35,078 nucleotides of DNA from Enterococcus sp. ZJ1622 (GCF_011038845.1 NZ_JAAKDW010000019.1:1-35078), one strand, 5' to 3'; shown: positions 15,201 to 24,522, numbered from the stretch's first letter. Numbers and translations: made by a program. The notes: generated by a model from the sequence alone, not told the origin.

Positions 15201-15260
15201 CCTCTTTTAATTCCATAGACTTTGAATTGTAAACGAAGTTAAATATCAAACTAAACGCCA

Positions 15261-16460
15261 TTACATCAATACTTGCCGATCTTCCATACTCTCAGTTTGT
15301 AGCGGTGGACTATTTTTTGTTTGCTTCAAATGCTCCGAATCTTCTTCAGATACTTGATTTCCTTGTTGAACCGTACTAAGAATTGTATTTAAATTTTTTT
15401 CAAAGTTTTCTCCTAATTTTTCTCGCCTTTCTTGGAACATAGATATCCGAAGTTGAACAATCTGCTCTATTTCTTCCGTTTGACGTTGATATTCTTCAAT
15501 AATCCGTTTTTTCGCTTCTTTTTCATATTGTCTTATTGTATCCATACGTTGCTTCTGTGTTTCCTGTTCAAAACATGCATTAATCGCTTCTAATTCCTTC
15601 TGATGTCTTAAATTTTCTTCTTCAATTGCCTTTACACGTTGATTTGTAAGCGTCTGATCAATCAGTTCCAACATACGTTCTTCCTCTTGACGAACAGTCG
15701 AGGAAACTTCTGTCTCAATTAAGTCTCGTTTATCGATCAACTGGATTTCATTCTGAATATTCTTCAACTCTTGATCAATAAAGGCATTTAACCGCTGTTC
15801 AAAACTCTTGGCTGTAAAAGGAGTCGGTTGCTTAATTACTTCTCGCTCAATGATTGTTAGTTTGCTCATTTCCTCAGACATTGATTCTTTAGTTAAAGGT
15901 TCAGAAACCAAATCTGAATGCTTAATTTCTGAAATAACTTCCGTTACAGGTAATTTTGATTCAAAATCTGTATTCGAATGTTCAATCGCTTCCATGTTCA
16001 TATCCTTCTCGAGAGAAGATTTTTCATGAATTGATCTTTCTTCTTCAGATTCTTCTAAGGGACTATCTAGAATTTCAGGTACTGGGGCATAATCTCCTAC
16101 TTCTTTTTGAGCAGAAACAACAGAAATAGACTCTTGTTCTGTTTTTTCTTCCACATTCAAGATAGATTGATCAAACGGTACTGGTTTCTTTGTATAAAAT
16201 TCATACAAATGCTCATCAAAATCTGTTTCAAGAGATATAGGTAAGTCGATTTTAGTTGCAAATAAAGTTTTTCCTTTATGATTTTTTTTCACTGCTACAA
16301 CAGAACCACATTCCCCTCGTTCAAAAAGGCGTGCATTTTCTTGTTCTACCCAAGAAATAAGTTCAGACACACTCGTAATTTCTTCTAATTCTAAGTTTTT
16401 TACAGAAATAAATTCGAAAATCTCTTTCTTACGATTCATTAGTAGTGATAATAGTTTCAT
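15261..16460 (-). CDS. Coiled-coil transfer protein, 399 aa, unknown function
   Basis: The ATG at 16460 has GGAGGA at 8 bases; a TTG two codons earlier is less likely. It overlaps the upstream gene by 32 bases. The N-terminal 95 residues look globular; residues 100-210 are acidic and low in complexity; from about 215 to 370 it is a long coiled coil rich in Glu, Gln, Arg and Lys. At the head of the coil is KSFEQRLNAFIDQEL, a variant of the FEER motif. No membrane segment. Probably a structural or scaffold component of the mating apparatus; family not recognised. Confidence 0.65.
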   Translation of the reverse strand: MKLLSLLMNRKKEIFEFISVKNLELEEITSVSELISWVEQENARLFERGECGSVVAVKKNHKGKTLFATKIDLPISLETDFDEHLYEFYTKKPVPFDQSILNVEEKTEQESISVVSAQKEVGDYAPVPEILDSPLEESEEERSIHEKSSLEKDMNMEAIEHSNTDFESKLPVTEVISEIKHSDLVSEPLTKESMSEEMSKLTIIEREVIKQPTPFTAKSFEQRLNAFIDQELKNIQNEIQLIDKRDLIETEVSSTVRQEEERMLELIDQTLTNQRVKAIEEENLRHQKELEAINACFEQETQKQRMDTIRQYEKEAKKRIIEEYQRQTEEIEQIVQLRISMFQERREKLGENFEKNLNTILSTVQQGNQVSEEDSEHLKQTKNSPPLQTESMEDRQVLM

Positions 16461-16713
16461 GAACAAATTCCTCCTGAACCATACTTTCTTTTGAATCTAT
16501 TCGACCATTATTTTCTGAGAACATAGCGGTTAATTCTGACATAGTCATATCATTTTCAACCAAAAGACTAGAGATAAGATCTGCGTTTAAAAACTTCAAC
16601 TCTTCTTCTTTTTTCTTTACCAGTTTTTTTGCCTTTTCTAAACCTATTTTGGCTTTTTCTAGTTCTTGTTCAACTTTTTGTTGCTTCTTTTCAAGATCTT
16701 TCAACTTAGCCAT
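16429..16713 (-). CDS. Small coiled-coil protein, DUF4315-like, 94 aa
   Basis: The first 45 residues are an uninterrupted Lys/Glu coiled coil (MAKLKDLEKKQQKVEQELEK onward). Then comes LISSLLVENDMTMSELTAMF, like the short end helix in DUF4315 proteins of Tn1549-type conjugation clusters. It begins one base after the stop of the VirB8-like gene and overlaps the next gene, so it is tightly coupled in the channel operon. Function unknown; the family call is by pattern. Confidence 0.6.
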   Translation of the reverse strand: MAKLKDLEKKQQKVEQELEKAKIGLEKAKKLVKKKEEELKFLNADLISSLLVENDMTMSELTAMFSENNGRIDSKESMVQEEFVHETIITTNES

Positions 16714-17472
16714 TTACTGTACACTCCCTTCTAACTGTTCGTTCCTTTCAACGGATTCCTTCGTTGATTGATTTTCTGTCGAATCAGATGTCTTTTTATC
16801 TGTCTGTTTTTCATCTGTGAATGTTGATTCTTCTGGGTACTCAACTTCCTCATACGTATTACTTGAACTTCTGACACCAGTAGAAGTCAATAGGACACTT
16901 TCAATCGCATGAACTAAATATTTGTCACCTTGCTTCGTGAAGGTAATTTTTAATGTTTCCTCTTCTTTATTATCGATCAAAGCTCCTTTTGTCGTGCCTT
17001 TTTCTAAAAGTTGTGTGTTATGATATTGTACTTGAGCAATTGCTACGGATTCTAATGGGTCAATGTAGATAGTTGCATTATCAAACACTTGATTGATCAC
17101 ATACCCCTTATAGGCTTGATTAATCGGTAAATCTTCGTTGCTTGTTTCTTGCTTGTACATTGCTTCAGTCATAAGCGGTTTATATCGATTACGGTTCTCG
17201 CCAAGATCCCGCTTAGTAAAATAGGCAATCAAGAAGGTTTCAACATCTTCAGTTTCCAATAATTTTTCGTCTGACATTTCTTGAATTTGTTGCTCAATTT
17301 TTTCCGCCTTTTTCGTCTCTTCCGAATTTTCTTTCATATTCGGACTCGCTTGTCCTAATACAAAACCAAACACAATTGAAATCGCAGCAACTCCGATTAA
17401 AATCGCTTTTTTTAATATCTGTATTCTCTTTTCGTTATACATAAAAAAGTCAAGGCCCTCTCTTTCAAGCAT
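16714..17472 (-). CDS. TcpC/VirB8-like channel protein
   Basis: 252 aa. One membrane segment (about residues 22-45, KKAILIGVAAISIVFGFVLG) is followed by a short linker helix and a single domain of about 150 residues (DVETFLIAYFTKRDLGENRN ... YLVHAIESVLLTS) with the appearance of the NTF2-like fold of TcpC and VirB8 proteins. The tail is Ser/Thr/Glu-rich. Such proteins link the inner membrane part of the T4SS to the wall-spanning part. The start is uncertain: ATG at 17472 has AAGGA very close, and ATG at 17442 has GAGAGGG at 13 bases. Confidence 0.7.
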   Translation of the reverse strand: MLEREGLDFFMYNEKRIQILKKAILIGVAAISIVFGFVLGQASPNMKENSEETKKAEKIEQQIQEMSDEKLLETEDVETFLIAYFTKRDLGENRNRYKPLMTEAMYKQETSNEDLPINQAYKGYVINQVFDNATIYIDPLESVAIAQVQYHNTQLLEKGTTKGALIDNKEEETLKITFTKQGDKYLVHAIESVLLTSTGVRSSSNTYEEVEYPEESTFTDEKQTDKKTSDSTENQSTKESVERNEQLEGSVQ

Positions 17473-17502
17473 GGTCCTTAACCGTTTTTCCCTCCTAATC
17501 CA

Positions 17503-20220
17503 TTATTTTTTTATGCCCAAAATTACAGCTGGATCCATCAAACTATTAACGGATAAATCCGTGGAAGTAGAATACTCAAGGTGCAAGTGAGCACCAAAAC
17601 TATTTCCTGTATTCCCTACAAGACTTATGATATCTCCTTGCTTCACTTGATCACCAACTTTAACTTTCAGTTGAGAATTATGAGCATACAAACTACAATG
17701 ACCATTTTTATGTTTTATTCGAACGTAATTCCCCCAAGAATAGTGATACTCAGCAGCAATAACTTCTCCATCGGCAATCGCTTTAACAGGAGTCCCTTGA
17801 GTAGATGCAAAATCAAGTCCTCTATGAAAATCTACAGATCCGCCTAAATATCGATTCCCATACCAAGAACTAATTTTCGGTGGATCAATCGGTAAAATAT
17901 AATTTCCATCACCTGCAGTACGAGTGAAATATTGATACCAATTTTCAGCTGCTTGAATGCGTTCTTGAAGTTTATCTCCAGGGTTGCCTTCCCACCTCAT
18001 CAAAAAATATCTAGTAAGCTCGGCAACGGTATCCCCTGCTTTAGCACTTAACGTGTTTTTCAATATTGTTCGATACCCTGGCGTATCCCCATTCAACATA
18101 AAATCTAGTTGTAATGGTAATGTATACCACTTCTTTTTCTTTTGCTTGGCAAAGTCCAGTAACAATGTATGGCGTGTGCTACCATCCGTTGTATCGGTCC
18201 ATTGACCTAATCCTAACCCTCGATGTAAAATATTAGGGTACTTCCCATAAATATCCATTCCGCCCATAGACAACCAAGCTGAATTATCCCAAGAATCTTT
18301 TGAGGCCCCAACTGGTGGAGAAAGATAGTCTCCCTCTGCTCGCTTAGGATTAATAGAACTTTCGACATCAAAATTTCCTAACATTGCCACAATTCCTTTG
18401 TCGTCATAGCCTAGCTTTTTCAGTTGAGTACGAATATATTTCGCATTCTTTAAACGATCTCCTTCTGGTTCAAAATTTTCCGTTATAACTGTAGTTTGCA
18501 GATAAGTCACTTTAGGAAAATAAAAAGCAGGATTTACACGTCGCCACTTATTCTGTTCCGTATCATATTTTTCATATGATATGGTTATTACGTCACCAGA
18601 GGCACGACCAATCGTTTCCTCTGACTCAACAGTCTGATTGTTTTCATGTCGTGGAGCAGTAACTCCTGTAAGAAAAATTCTTTGATCCTCTTCACTTTCT
18701 ATAATTACCTGCTTTTGATCCTGAGTCCATCGAATTTTTCCACTCATGGGTGCTAAAATATCTTTATTAGATTCTACCTTCACCTGTATGTTTTTATGAA
18801 GAACCAGTTGCTCTCCAGCTACTTCATACCCATATCTTCTAGCAATTGGTAAACTGTCGGTTTCATACGGAAAGCTTAATGAACTACTCATCAAATAACC
18901 AAATTCATTGACTAGCTCTCGAAGTTCCTCATATTCCTCTGGTTTTAAATAATAGGGCGAATCTTTATCCTTCATTAGGTCATCCATAGAGGTAAACGTA
19001 TAGTCCCCCTCTAAATTATTCATATCTTTCCATAGATCAGATAAATATTCTTGAAATGTTTTGAAACGATACCAAGCAATTCGGTCTGTCATTTTATAAT
19101 CCTCATACTTATAATTCATATAAAACATAACATCATCAAAGTTCGTATAAAACAAATACGTATCATCACTATGTTCAGCATCTTCTTTTGTCATATAAGT
19201 CCAAGAGTCAGTTAAATCAAACTCATCTTGATAAATTGTACTTGGCATTGAAGAGCCGAAAATCGCAAACAAGAACATTAAGAAAAGAAGAACACTACCT
19301 ATTATTGCTGCATTTTTCAATTTTAATGGCGCATTAACGACACGAACAATACTTCCAGTGATTCTCGAAGCCGTACGTCCCAATCGACTCATTTTTAGAC
19401 GATGTTTGAAATTTCTTAGTTTTTTTGCTGTTTGACGTACTTTTGAATGCTCGACTGGCGTTTTTTGAAATCCTCTTCCTCTAACAAAATTATAGGAACG
19501 ATTAGCCACCCCATAAGTACCTTTTCCTGCTTTTATAGTAACTCTATGAGAGCCTTTGACTAAATATTTTGTTGATTGGTACATGTGTGTGCGTTGTCGG
19601 CTTCCTTGGCGAATTTTTACTCCCTCACCCAAAATATCGTCTTGCCCAGCAGATTTCTCTACTTTTCGGCGAGCAGATGCGACCGTTGTTGTTTTTGCTA
19701 CATTATTTAATCTTGTTGGATCAGCTTTCTTGGTACGCTTATAGATTTTTTTAGCAACTTTACGATCAACTCTACTGTCTTTAGCAGCCACTGCTGATTC
19801 TTCTGCTTTCTTTTCCAGTTTTTCTTTCGAGTAATCAAATGCTTTTCGTATACTACTTGACTCATCTGGGGCAGATTTTGAAAAAGCATGAACTAACTTT
19901 CGATCCGCTTGTGCCTCTTTTTTCTTCAGACTATAATGTCTCTTTGCTTGTTTATAGGTTTTCCGACTATTTCTCGTTGCTGTTTTAGGATTTAAGGTAG
20001 CGTTCTCTTTCACCCCAAGTTTCACTCTTTCACGAACACTTTTAGAATCACTTGGATGAATTTTTACTCTATTACGCGTTCCTTGGTATTTATCAGAGTC
20101 TTTATTAATACTAAATTTTGCCTTTTCCCTACTAGATGAATAACTAGAAAAAGCAGAAGAATTTTTCTTTCCTTCTGCTTTTTCCTTTTCATAATGATTG
20201 AATTTGTCTTTTTTACTCAT
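17503..20220 (-). CDS. Bifunctional VirB1-like cell-wall hydrolase (lysozyme-like plus M23 peptidase)
   Basis: 905 aa. Residues 1-300 are cytoplasmic and extremely basic. A membrane segment (about 308-330, NAAIIGSVLLFLMFLFAIFG) follows. After a linker, about 595-765 is a phage tail lysozyme-type domain (YIRTQLKKLGYDDKGIVAML ... FDVESSINP, with the likely catalytic glutamate in VES). The C-terminal 130 residues are an M23 endopeptidase: HRGLDF and HLHLE give the zinc ligands. Together they open both glycan and peptide bonds to let the channel through the wall, as VirB1-type proteins do. The N-terminal basic domain is unusually large. Confidence 0.88.
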   Translation of the reverse strand: MSKKDKFNHYEKEKAEGKKNSSAFSSYSSSREKAKFSINKDSDKYQGTRNRVKIHPSDSKSVRERVKLGVKENATLNPKTATRNSRKTYKQAKRHYSLKKKEAQADRKLVHAFSKSAPDESSSIRKAFDYSKEKLEKKAEESAVAAKDSRVDRKVAKKIYKRTKKADPTRLNNVAKTTTVASARRKVEKSAGQDDILGEGVKIRQGSRQRTHMYQSTKYLVKGSHRVTIKAGKGTYGVANRSYNFVRGRGFQKTPVEHSKVRQTAKKLRNFKHRLKMSRLGRTASRITGSIVRVVNAPLKLKNAAIIGSVLLFLMFLFAIFGSSMPSTIYQDEFDLTDSWTYMTKEDAEHSDDTYLFYTNFDDVMFYMNYKYEDYKMTDRIAWYRFKTFQEYLSDLWKDMNNLEGDYTFTSMDDLMKDKDSPYYLKPEEYEELRELVNEFGYLMSSSLSFPYETDSLPIARRYGYEVAGEQLVLHKNIQVKVESNKDILAPMSGKIRWTQDQKQVIIESEEDQRIFLTGVTAPRHENNQTVESEETIGRASGDVITISYEKYDTEQNKWRRVNPAFYFPKVTYLQTTVITENFEPEGDRLKNAKYIRTQLKKLGYDDKGIVAMLGNFDVESSINPKRAEGDYLSPPVGASKDSWDNSAWLSMGGMDIYGKYPNILHRGLGLGQWTDTTDGSTRHTLLLDFAKQKKKKWYTLPLQLDFMLNGDTPGYRTILKNTLSAKAGDTVAELTRYFLMRWEGNPGDKLQERIQAAENWYQYFTRTAGDGNYILPIDPPKISSWYGNRYLGGSVDFHRGLDFASTQGTPVKAIADGEVIAAEYHYSWGNYVRIKHKNGHCSLYAHNSQLKVKVGDQVKQGDIISLVGNTGNSFGAHLHLEYSTSTDLSVNSLMDPAVILGIKK

Positions 20221-20230
20221 AAGAAATTCC

Positions 20231-22606
20231 TCAATTAGCGTCCGTATTCATCAACTCAAACAATTCTGTATTTTCAGGAATAGGATTCTTAAAGGGCACA
20301 ACAACGCCTCCTGCTGAAATCAAACCTGTTCCTTTCGGGACTTTCTCTCCAATGTATTTCGTCAGATTTGGTGGAAGCTTGATCACTCTTTGTAAATGCT
20401 CTCGATCAACTAATTTTTGTCGCAACAGAACAATAAATTCGCTATTTGAAATCATTTTTTGTCCTTCCGATGTTTCTAAAAGTGTAGAAATATTTTGAGT
20501 GATTCCTGTAGGAATTGCCCCATACTTCCTTACACGTGACCACAATTTCATGAACCATGACGCATTTGCTTCCGTATCAAAATTCAACTGCAATTCATCA
20601 AAGTATAAATATGTCGTTAACTTCCCTTGATTCATAACAACTTGCTTCCAAATTTGATCCAAAATGACTTTCATAGCAAATGGTTTCATGTGTTCGTCCA
20701 AATGCTTAATATTGAAAATAATGAATGGAGAGCTCAAATCAATGTTTGTTTGATGAGCAAATATGTCTTGTGAACCAATGGCATAAGGCTCAACTTTGAG
20801 CGCTAGCTGTCTAGCTTCGACTTCTGGTTGTTTCTTCAAAATTTCATACCAATCTACAAGCGTAGGTGTGTATTGACGATCTGAAAATACCTTATATGTC
20901 TCACGAGTAACACGGTCAACAATACTCGCATCTAAATCAGAAAAATCTTTTAGAACTGATTCAAATAAGCTAACAAGCAAATTCGCTTTTTCTTTTACTA
21001 AATCATCTTTTTTATCTTCTTGATCTAGAAATCGCTGATCAGCCATATCTAAAATATTTAGATAGTGTTCTGTTCCTGTTGAAATTTCCAATATCTGTGC
21101 ACCGAATGCTCTTCCGATTGGCAAATATTCACTTTCAGGATCTACAATGATCACATTTTCACGTCGATTATTTCTATTTTTCAATAAGCTAAAAATCATC
21201 GACCATTTCACTGTCATTCCTTTACCTGAACCTGAAGATCCTAAAATTAAACCAGACGGCGTGATCAAATCTTTTTTCCGATCAATAGTAATCATGTTAT
21301 TACTCATTTGATTCTGACCATAATATTGACCAGTAGGACTTTGCAATTCTATATTTGTAAATGGTATTTGTGTGACCACATTACTTGTAGTCATATCTCG
21401 CATGTAATTTTTTTCCACATCTAAATACGGTTTTCCAATTGGTAAAATCGTATTTAATGCTTCTTCCTGCATCTTATAAACATCGTCAAATTCGACATGC
21501 CACGTATCTGCTATATCTTTGATTTCTTTTGCTGCTAATCTCAATTCTTCTAGCGTGTCTTCTACCAAGAATACAGTGAAAATACCTGAGAAGGTTTTTT
21601 GCCCGTTTTCTCTCAATTCATTCGTAATTTCTTCTGTAGTTGATTGAATTTCAGCTGCTAGACCAGAAACCATGTCTTCCGATAATCCATCTTTGAAATT
21701 CTTACGTTGCTGATTAACGATGTCTTTTTTGTTCAACGCAGCTTTGTTTCTTAAATCTTTCTTGAATTTTGTCATGTCATAAGACTTAGCATGAATTGAA
21801 ATAGCTATTTCCCTTCCTGACTTACATAGTTCATGAATCAGCTTATCTTCTAAGTGCTTAGGATATTCTCGAATATATAGAATCTTTCCAAACTTGTTAT
21901 CCATTTTGAAATGTTCATCAAAAAAGTGGAATCGATTCGGCGCAATAAAAGCTTTACTTGATAGACCAGATAAAGCAATATCCTTATAATCAACAGTAAA
22001 ATGTTTATTAGGACACAAAATACCAGCCATCAGCTCTAATCTCTCAAGTCCATCCAATTTTTTCATAGTAAGATCAACATCTGTTTCGTTGAAACGTTTT
22101 TCAAAATTCCGGAACATCGTTGAAAGTCTTTTACTAGCTTGTTTTGGATCTTTTGCTTCTGTAGAAAAGATCGCAAATTTTTTAATCTCAAAGTTCTTTT
22201 GATCATGCTCGAATCGGTCAGCAATAATCGTATTTATCTCAGATCGATACAAGTCAAATCCATCCGACTCATAAGGTAAAAGAATATCATCCAAAACAGA
22301 CGATTGAATTCGTTTGTTTAAAACTAATAATTGATAACGTGAGTTTTTATCAAGTGAATTCAAAGCTTCGGCATAGCTGACAACAATTTCTAATTGATCG
22401 TCTTCACTAGCAACTTCATAATCTAAGTTACCTAACTCATACATTTGTGAATATTCATTGCCAACAATGTGCATGAGGCCTGACTGAAAATTACTGGTAT
22501 AATTAATCGTATTTTGTGTAGTAGCTGCTTGTTTGATTAAACGTTCTTTTTTTCTTTTCTCAAAATTCGTCAGTTTCTTTGATTTCTTGTTTCGGAATAA
22601 ATTCAT
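20231..22606 (-). CDS. VirB4-type conjugation ATPase
   Basis: 791 aa from the second ATG (22606), which has GGAGGT at 9 bases; the first ATG at 22615 abuts that site. Walker A is GLILGSSGSGKGMT near residue 455 and Walker B is TYLYFDELQLNFD near 675. The N-terminal half is the usual VirB4 domain without catalytic motifs. It energises assembly and substrate passage at the inner membrane. NFEKRKKERLIKQ at residues 15-27 faintly resembles the FEER motif but is not counted. The start overlaps the PrgI-like gene by 47 bases. Confidence 0.92.
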   Translation of the reverse strand: MNLFRNKKSKKLTNFEKRKKERLIKQAATTQNTINYTSNFQSGLMHIVGNEYSQMYELGNLDYEVASEDDQLEIVVSYAEALNSLDKNSRYQLLVLNKRIQSSVLDDILLPYESDGFDLYRSEINTIIADRFEHDQKNFEIKKFAIFSTEAKDPKQASKRLSTMFRNFEKRFNETDVDLTMKKLDGLERLELMAGILCPNKHFTVDYKDIALSGLSSKAFIAPNRFHFFDEHFKMDNKFGKILYIREYPKHLEDKLIHELCKSGREIAISIHAKSYDMTKFKKDLRNKAALNKKDIVNQQRKNFKDGLSEDMVSGLAAEIQSTTEEITNELRENGQKTFSGIFTVFLVEDTLEELRLAAKEIKDIADTWHVEFDDVYKMQEEALNTILPIGKPYLDVEKNYMRDMTTSNVVTQIPFTNIELQSPTGQYYGQNQMSNNMITIDRKKDLITPSGLILGSSGSGKGMTVKWSMIFSLLKNRNNRRENVIIVDPESEYLPIGRAFGAQILEISTGTEHYLNILDMADQRFLDQEDKKDDLVKEKANLLVSLFESVLKDFSDLDASIVDRVTRETYKVFSDRQYTPTLVDWYEILKKQPEVEARQLALKVEPYAIGSQDIFAHQTNIDLSSPFIIFNIKHLDEHMKPFAMKVILDQIWKQVVMNQGKLTTYLYFDELQLNFDTEANASWFMKLWSRVRKYGAIPTGITQNISTLLETSEGQKMISNSEFIVLLRQKLVDREHLQRVIKLPPNLTKYIGEKVPKGTGLISAGGVVVPFKNPIPENTELFELMNTDAN

Positions 22607-22916
22607 GTTTTTCATACCTCCGTATTTGTCCTGATTGATAGAAGCGTTCTTGATATTTGACAGAGAATTCTATTCCCTTTTGAATTTCAGTCCATTTTCC
22701 AAGACCAACTAAGACTGGATAACTTAAAAAGAGAATTGCCGTAATAATTGATAGAATCCAAAACGAAATTCCTTGAATAAATATTGCTTCAGCAATAATC
22801 AAAGCCATTCCTAGAATCATTCCTATTCCCATTTTTAATTGTCTTTTTGTGAAACTTCCTATAAAAGGCGGTTCATATTTTGACATATCTTTATGAAATT
22901 GTGATTGTATTGCCAT
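22560..22916 (-). CDS. PrgI-like (VirB3 position) membrane protein
   Basis: 118 aa. After a short amphipathic head (KDMSKYEPPFIGSFTKRQLK) two closely spaced membrane segments (about residues 30-48 and 51-73) are followed by a charged tail. This is the pattern of PrgI-family proteins, which sit immediately before VirB4 in Gram-positive T4SS operons, the VirB3 place. It overlaps the VirB4 start, so the two are translationally coupled. Confidence 0.82.
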   Translation of the reverse strand: MAIQSQFHKDMSKYEPPFIGSFTKRQLKMGIGMILGMALIIAEAIFIQGISFWILSIITAILFLSYPVLVGLGKWTEIQKGIEFSVKYQERFYQSGQIRRYEKHEFIPKQEIKETDEF

Positions 22917-22919
22917 GCT

Positions 22920-23699
22920 TTAAACTCCCATCCAACGTTTAGCCATTTGTTGCGAACCAATTAATACAAATATCAGTACACCTGATTTTAATAATGTTAA
23001 GAAACATGTAGCTAAATTTTTCAAAAAGCTCCCTTCCGCAGCAATCTTAAACATATCGTTCGTCATTAGTGAGGGATAGAGTTTTAGAATGATTATCAAT
23101 AAAAATCCTTGAATACAAAGTGCTGAAAATTGTTTGATATAGCCAATTGCGATAGATCGCCATTCTTCGCTTATATAACCAGCAACCATTATTGGAGCTG
23201 CGGCTTTATACAGAAATAGTTGGAAGAATCGTAGAAAAATCAAGACTTTTACGACAATACCAGCAAACCAGAATGTCATGGTAGAAAGCCCCATCATGGC
23301 ATTAATAAAAAGTCGCTCCATCATGCTAAGTTTTCCTTGAATCTTTGGAATGACTAATTCTACATTTGCATTATCAACCATTACTTTATCGATAATCGTA
23401 ACAATTGCCCCATTTAACCACATGATTGTGTCAATTAAATAACCACTAGTCATCACTAATACATAGGCAACAACATATTTCCACATTACAGACATAAGCA
23501 TGTCTACATTGACTTGCCCATATTCTACTGCAACTCTTTTATTGTTTTCTGCTAATTCTACATACATCAAAATAGATAAAATGACTAAACCAACAGGGAC
23601 AAGCGCTGTAGCGACTTGTCCCATCAATTCGTATGCAGTTGGATTGTAGTCTTTTAGCCCTGAAACAAGAGTTTTTAATGTACTTTGATTGAGCTGCAT
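22920..23699 (-). CDS. VirB6/TrbL-like polytopic membrane protein
   Basis: 259 aa from the ATG at 23699; the ATG at 23708 falls against the AAAGGA binding site. At least five hydrophobic segments are visible (for example ALVPVGLVILSILMYV, VAYVLVMTSGYLIDTIMW, FWFAGIVVKVLIFLRFF, FSALCIQGFLLIIILKL and FLTLLKSGVLIFVLIG). Length and gene order (pilin-like, VirB6-like, PrgI, VirB4) fit the inner-membrane channel component of Gram-positive T4SS. Confidence 0.82.
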   Translation of the reverse strand: MQLNQSTLKTLVSGLKDYNPTAYELMGQVATALVPVGLVILSILMYVELAENNKRVAVEYGQVNVDMLMSVMWKYVVAYVLVMTSGYLIDTIMWLNGAIVTIIDKVMVDNANVELVIPKIQGKLSMMERLFINAMMGLSTMTFWFAGIVVKVLIFLRFFQLFLYKAAAPIMVAGYISEEWRSIAIGYIKQFSALCIQGFLLIIILKLYPSLMTNDMFKIAAEGSFLKNLATCFLTLLKSGVLIFVLIGSQQMAKRWMGV

Positions 23700-23717
23700 A
23701 CTTCCCATCCTTCTTTC

Positions 23718-23945
23718 TTAAAAGTTGATTGCATTCATAGCGGCAATAACTGCAGTCGCAATCCCACCTGAAATTGCGGCCATTGTTCCACCTGTAATCA
23801 TTGCTTCCATTCCACTATCCATCTTTGTAGGATTATCATTTTTACGACCACTAAAGAAATCCATTGCTCCTGTCATAACAGAAAACAACCCTCTTACTGC
23901 AAAAACTGCTCCTAAAATTCCTACCATTTTCACTGCGATATCCAT
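23718..23945 (-). CDS. Maff2-like small membrane protein, possible VirB2 pilin
   Basis: 75 aa. Two membrane segments (about residues 5-25, VGILGAVFAVRGLFSVM; and 48-73, AMITGGTMAAISGGIATAVI) are separated by a charged loop (FFSGRKNDNPTKMDSG). The size and Gly/Ala-rich second segment resemble the Maff2 family and VirB2-type pilins of Gram-positive transfer operons. It would supply a channel subunit next to the VirB6-like protein. Confidence 0.75.
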   Translation of the reverse strand: MDIAVKMVGILGAVFAVRGLFSVMTGAMDFFSGRKNDNPTKMDSGMEAMITGGTMAAISGGIATAVIAAMNAINF

Positions 23946-23974
23946 AATTTTTTATCCTTCTTTCTGTTTATTTT

Positions 23975-24394
23975 TTATTCGTTTTCTTCTTCAGCATCTA
24001 AAATCGTGTCAAGTTCTTCTTGACTTAAAAATGTTTTAATCGAAAAACATATCTCACCCTCAAATAAAGATTCTTCAACTTTGATATATACCTTTTTATT
24101 TTTCAAAAAATCAGCTGTTTCTTTGTTATAACCAAAATCAATTGACGGTATTTCTATGCCATTATCTTCAATACTCGCTATAAGAAAATTAAGCGTTGTA
24201 TCTGTAAAATCTGTTCCAAAGGTTAAACAAAAAACGCCTGACTCGTCACCGCCGGCGTTTTCTAAAATGATTACAAACATATCTTTATCTTTTTTCGATT
24301 TTTTCATAATTACTCCAGTGATCATTGCTTCATGAACACCTGGAGAAAATGGAATCTTCACTTCTCTATTTTTAATTGGTCGTTGATATTTCAT
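23975..24394 (-). CDS. First gene of the T4SS operon, 139 aa, unknown function
   Basis: ATG at 24394 is chosen because GAGGCGG lies 7 bases ahead; the ATG at 24400 is too close. The protein begins MKYQRPIKNREVKIPFSPGV and is beta-rich through about residue 115 (MITGVIMKKS, MFVIILENAGGDESGVFCLTF), with an acidic C-terminal tail (DTILDAEEENE). This resembles small OB-fold DNA-binding proteins of phages and plasmids, including the acidic tail of ssDNA-binding proteins, but no specific motif proves it. It is preceded by the attenuator-like hairpin. Confidence 0.6.
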   Translation of the reverse strand: MKYQRPIKNREVKIPFSPGVHEAMITGVIMKKSKKDKDMFVIILENAGGDESGVFCLTFGTDFTDTTLNFLIASIEDNGIEIPSIDFGYNKETADFLKNKKVYIKVEESLFEGEICFSIKTFLSQEELDTILDAEEENE

Positions 24395-24432
24395 ATTCAT
24401 TCCGCCTCGTAATATATCCTATTTTTTGTTGC

Positions 24433-24470
24433 AAAAAAAAGCAGCCTGATTCACTAAAATAAGGCTACTT
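24433..24470 (-). terminator. Leader hairpin with U-tract ahead of the T4SS operon (putative attenuator)
   Basis: On the minus strand an 8-bp stem with one G-U pair (24470-24463 with 24446-24439, 16-base loop) runs directly into TTTTTTTT (24440-24433). It lies between the 25-codon ORF (stop 24523) and the first T4SS gene (start 24394), and downstream of the predicted promoter, so it is within the leader of the channel operon. Confidence 0.65.
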
Positions 24471-24522
24471 ATGACTTAGTATTATTTACTAAAAAAGATC
24501 TTCATCACTTCTATTTTTTATT

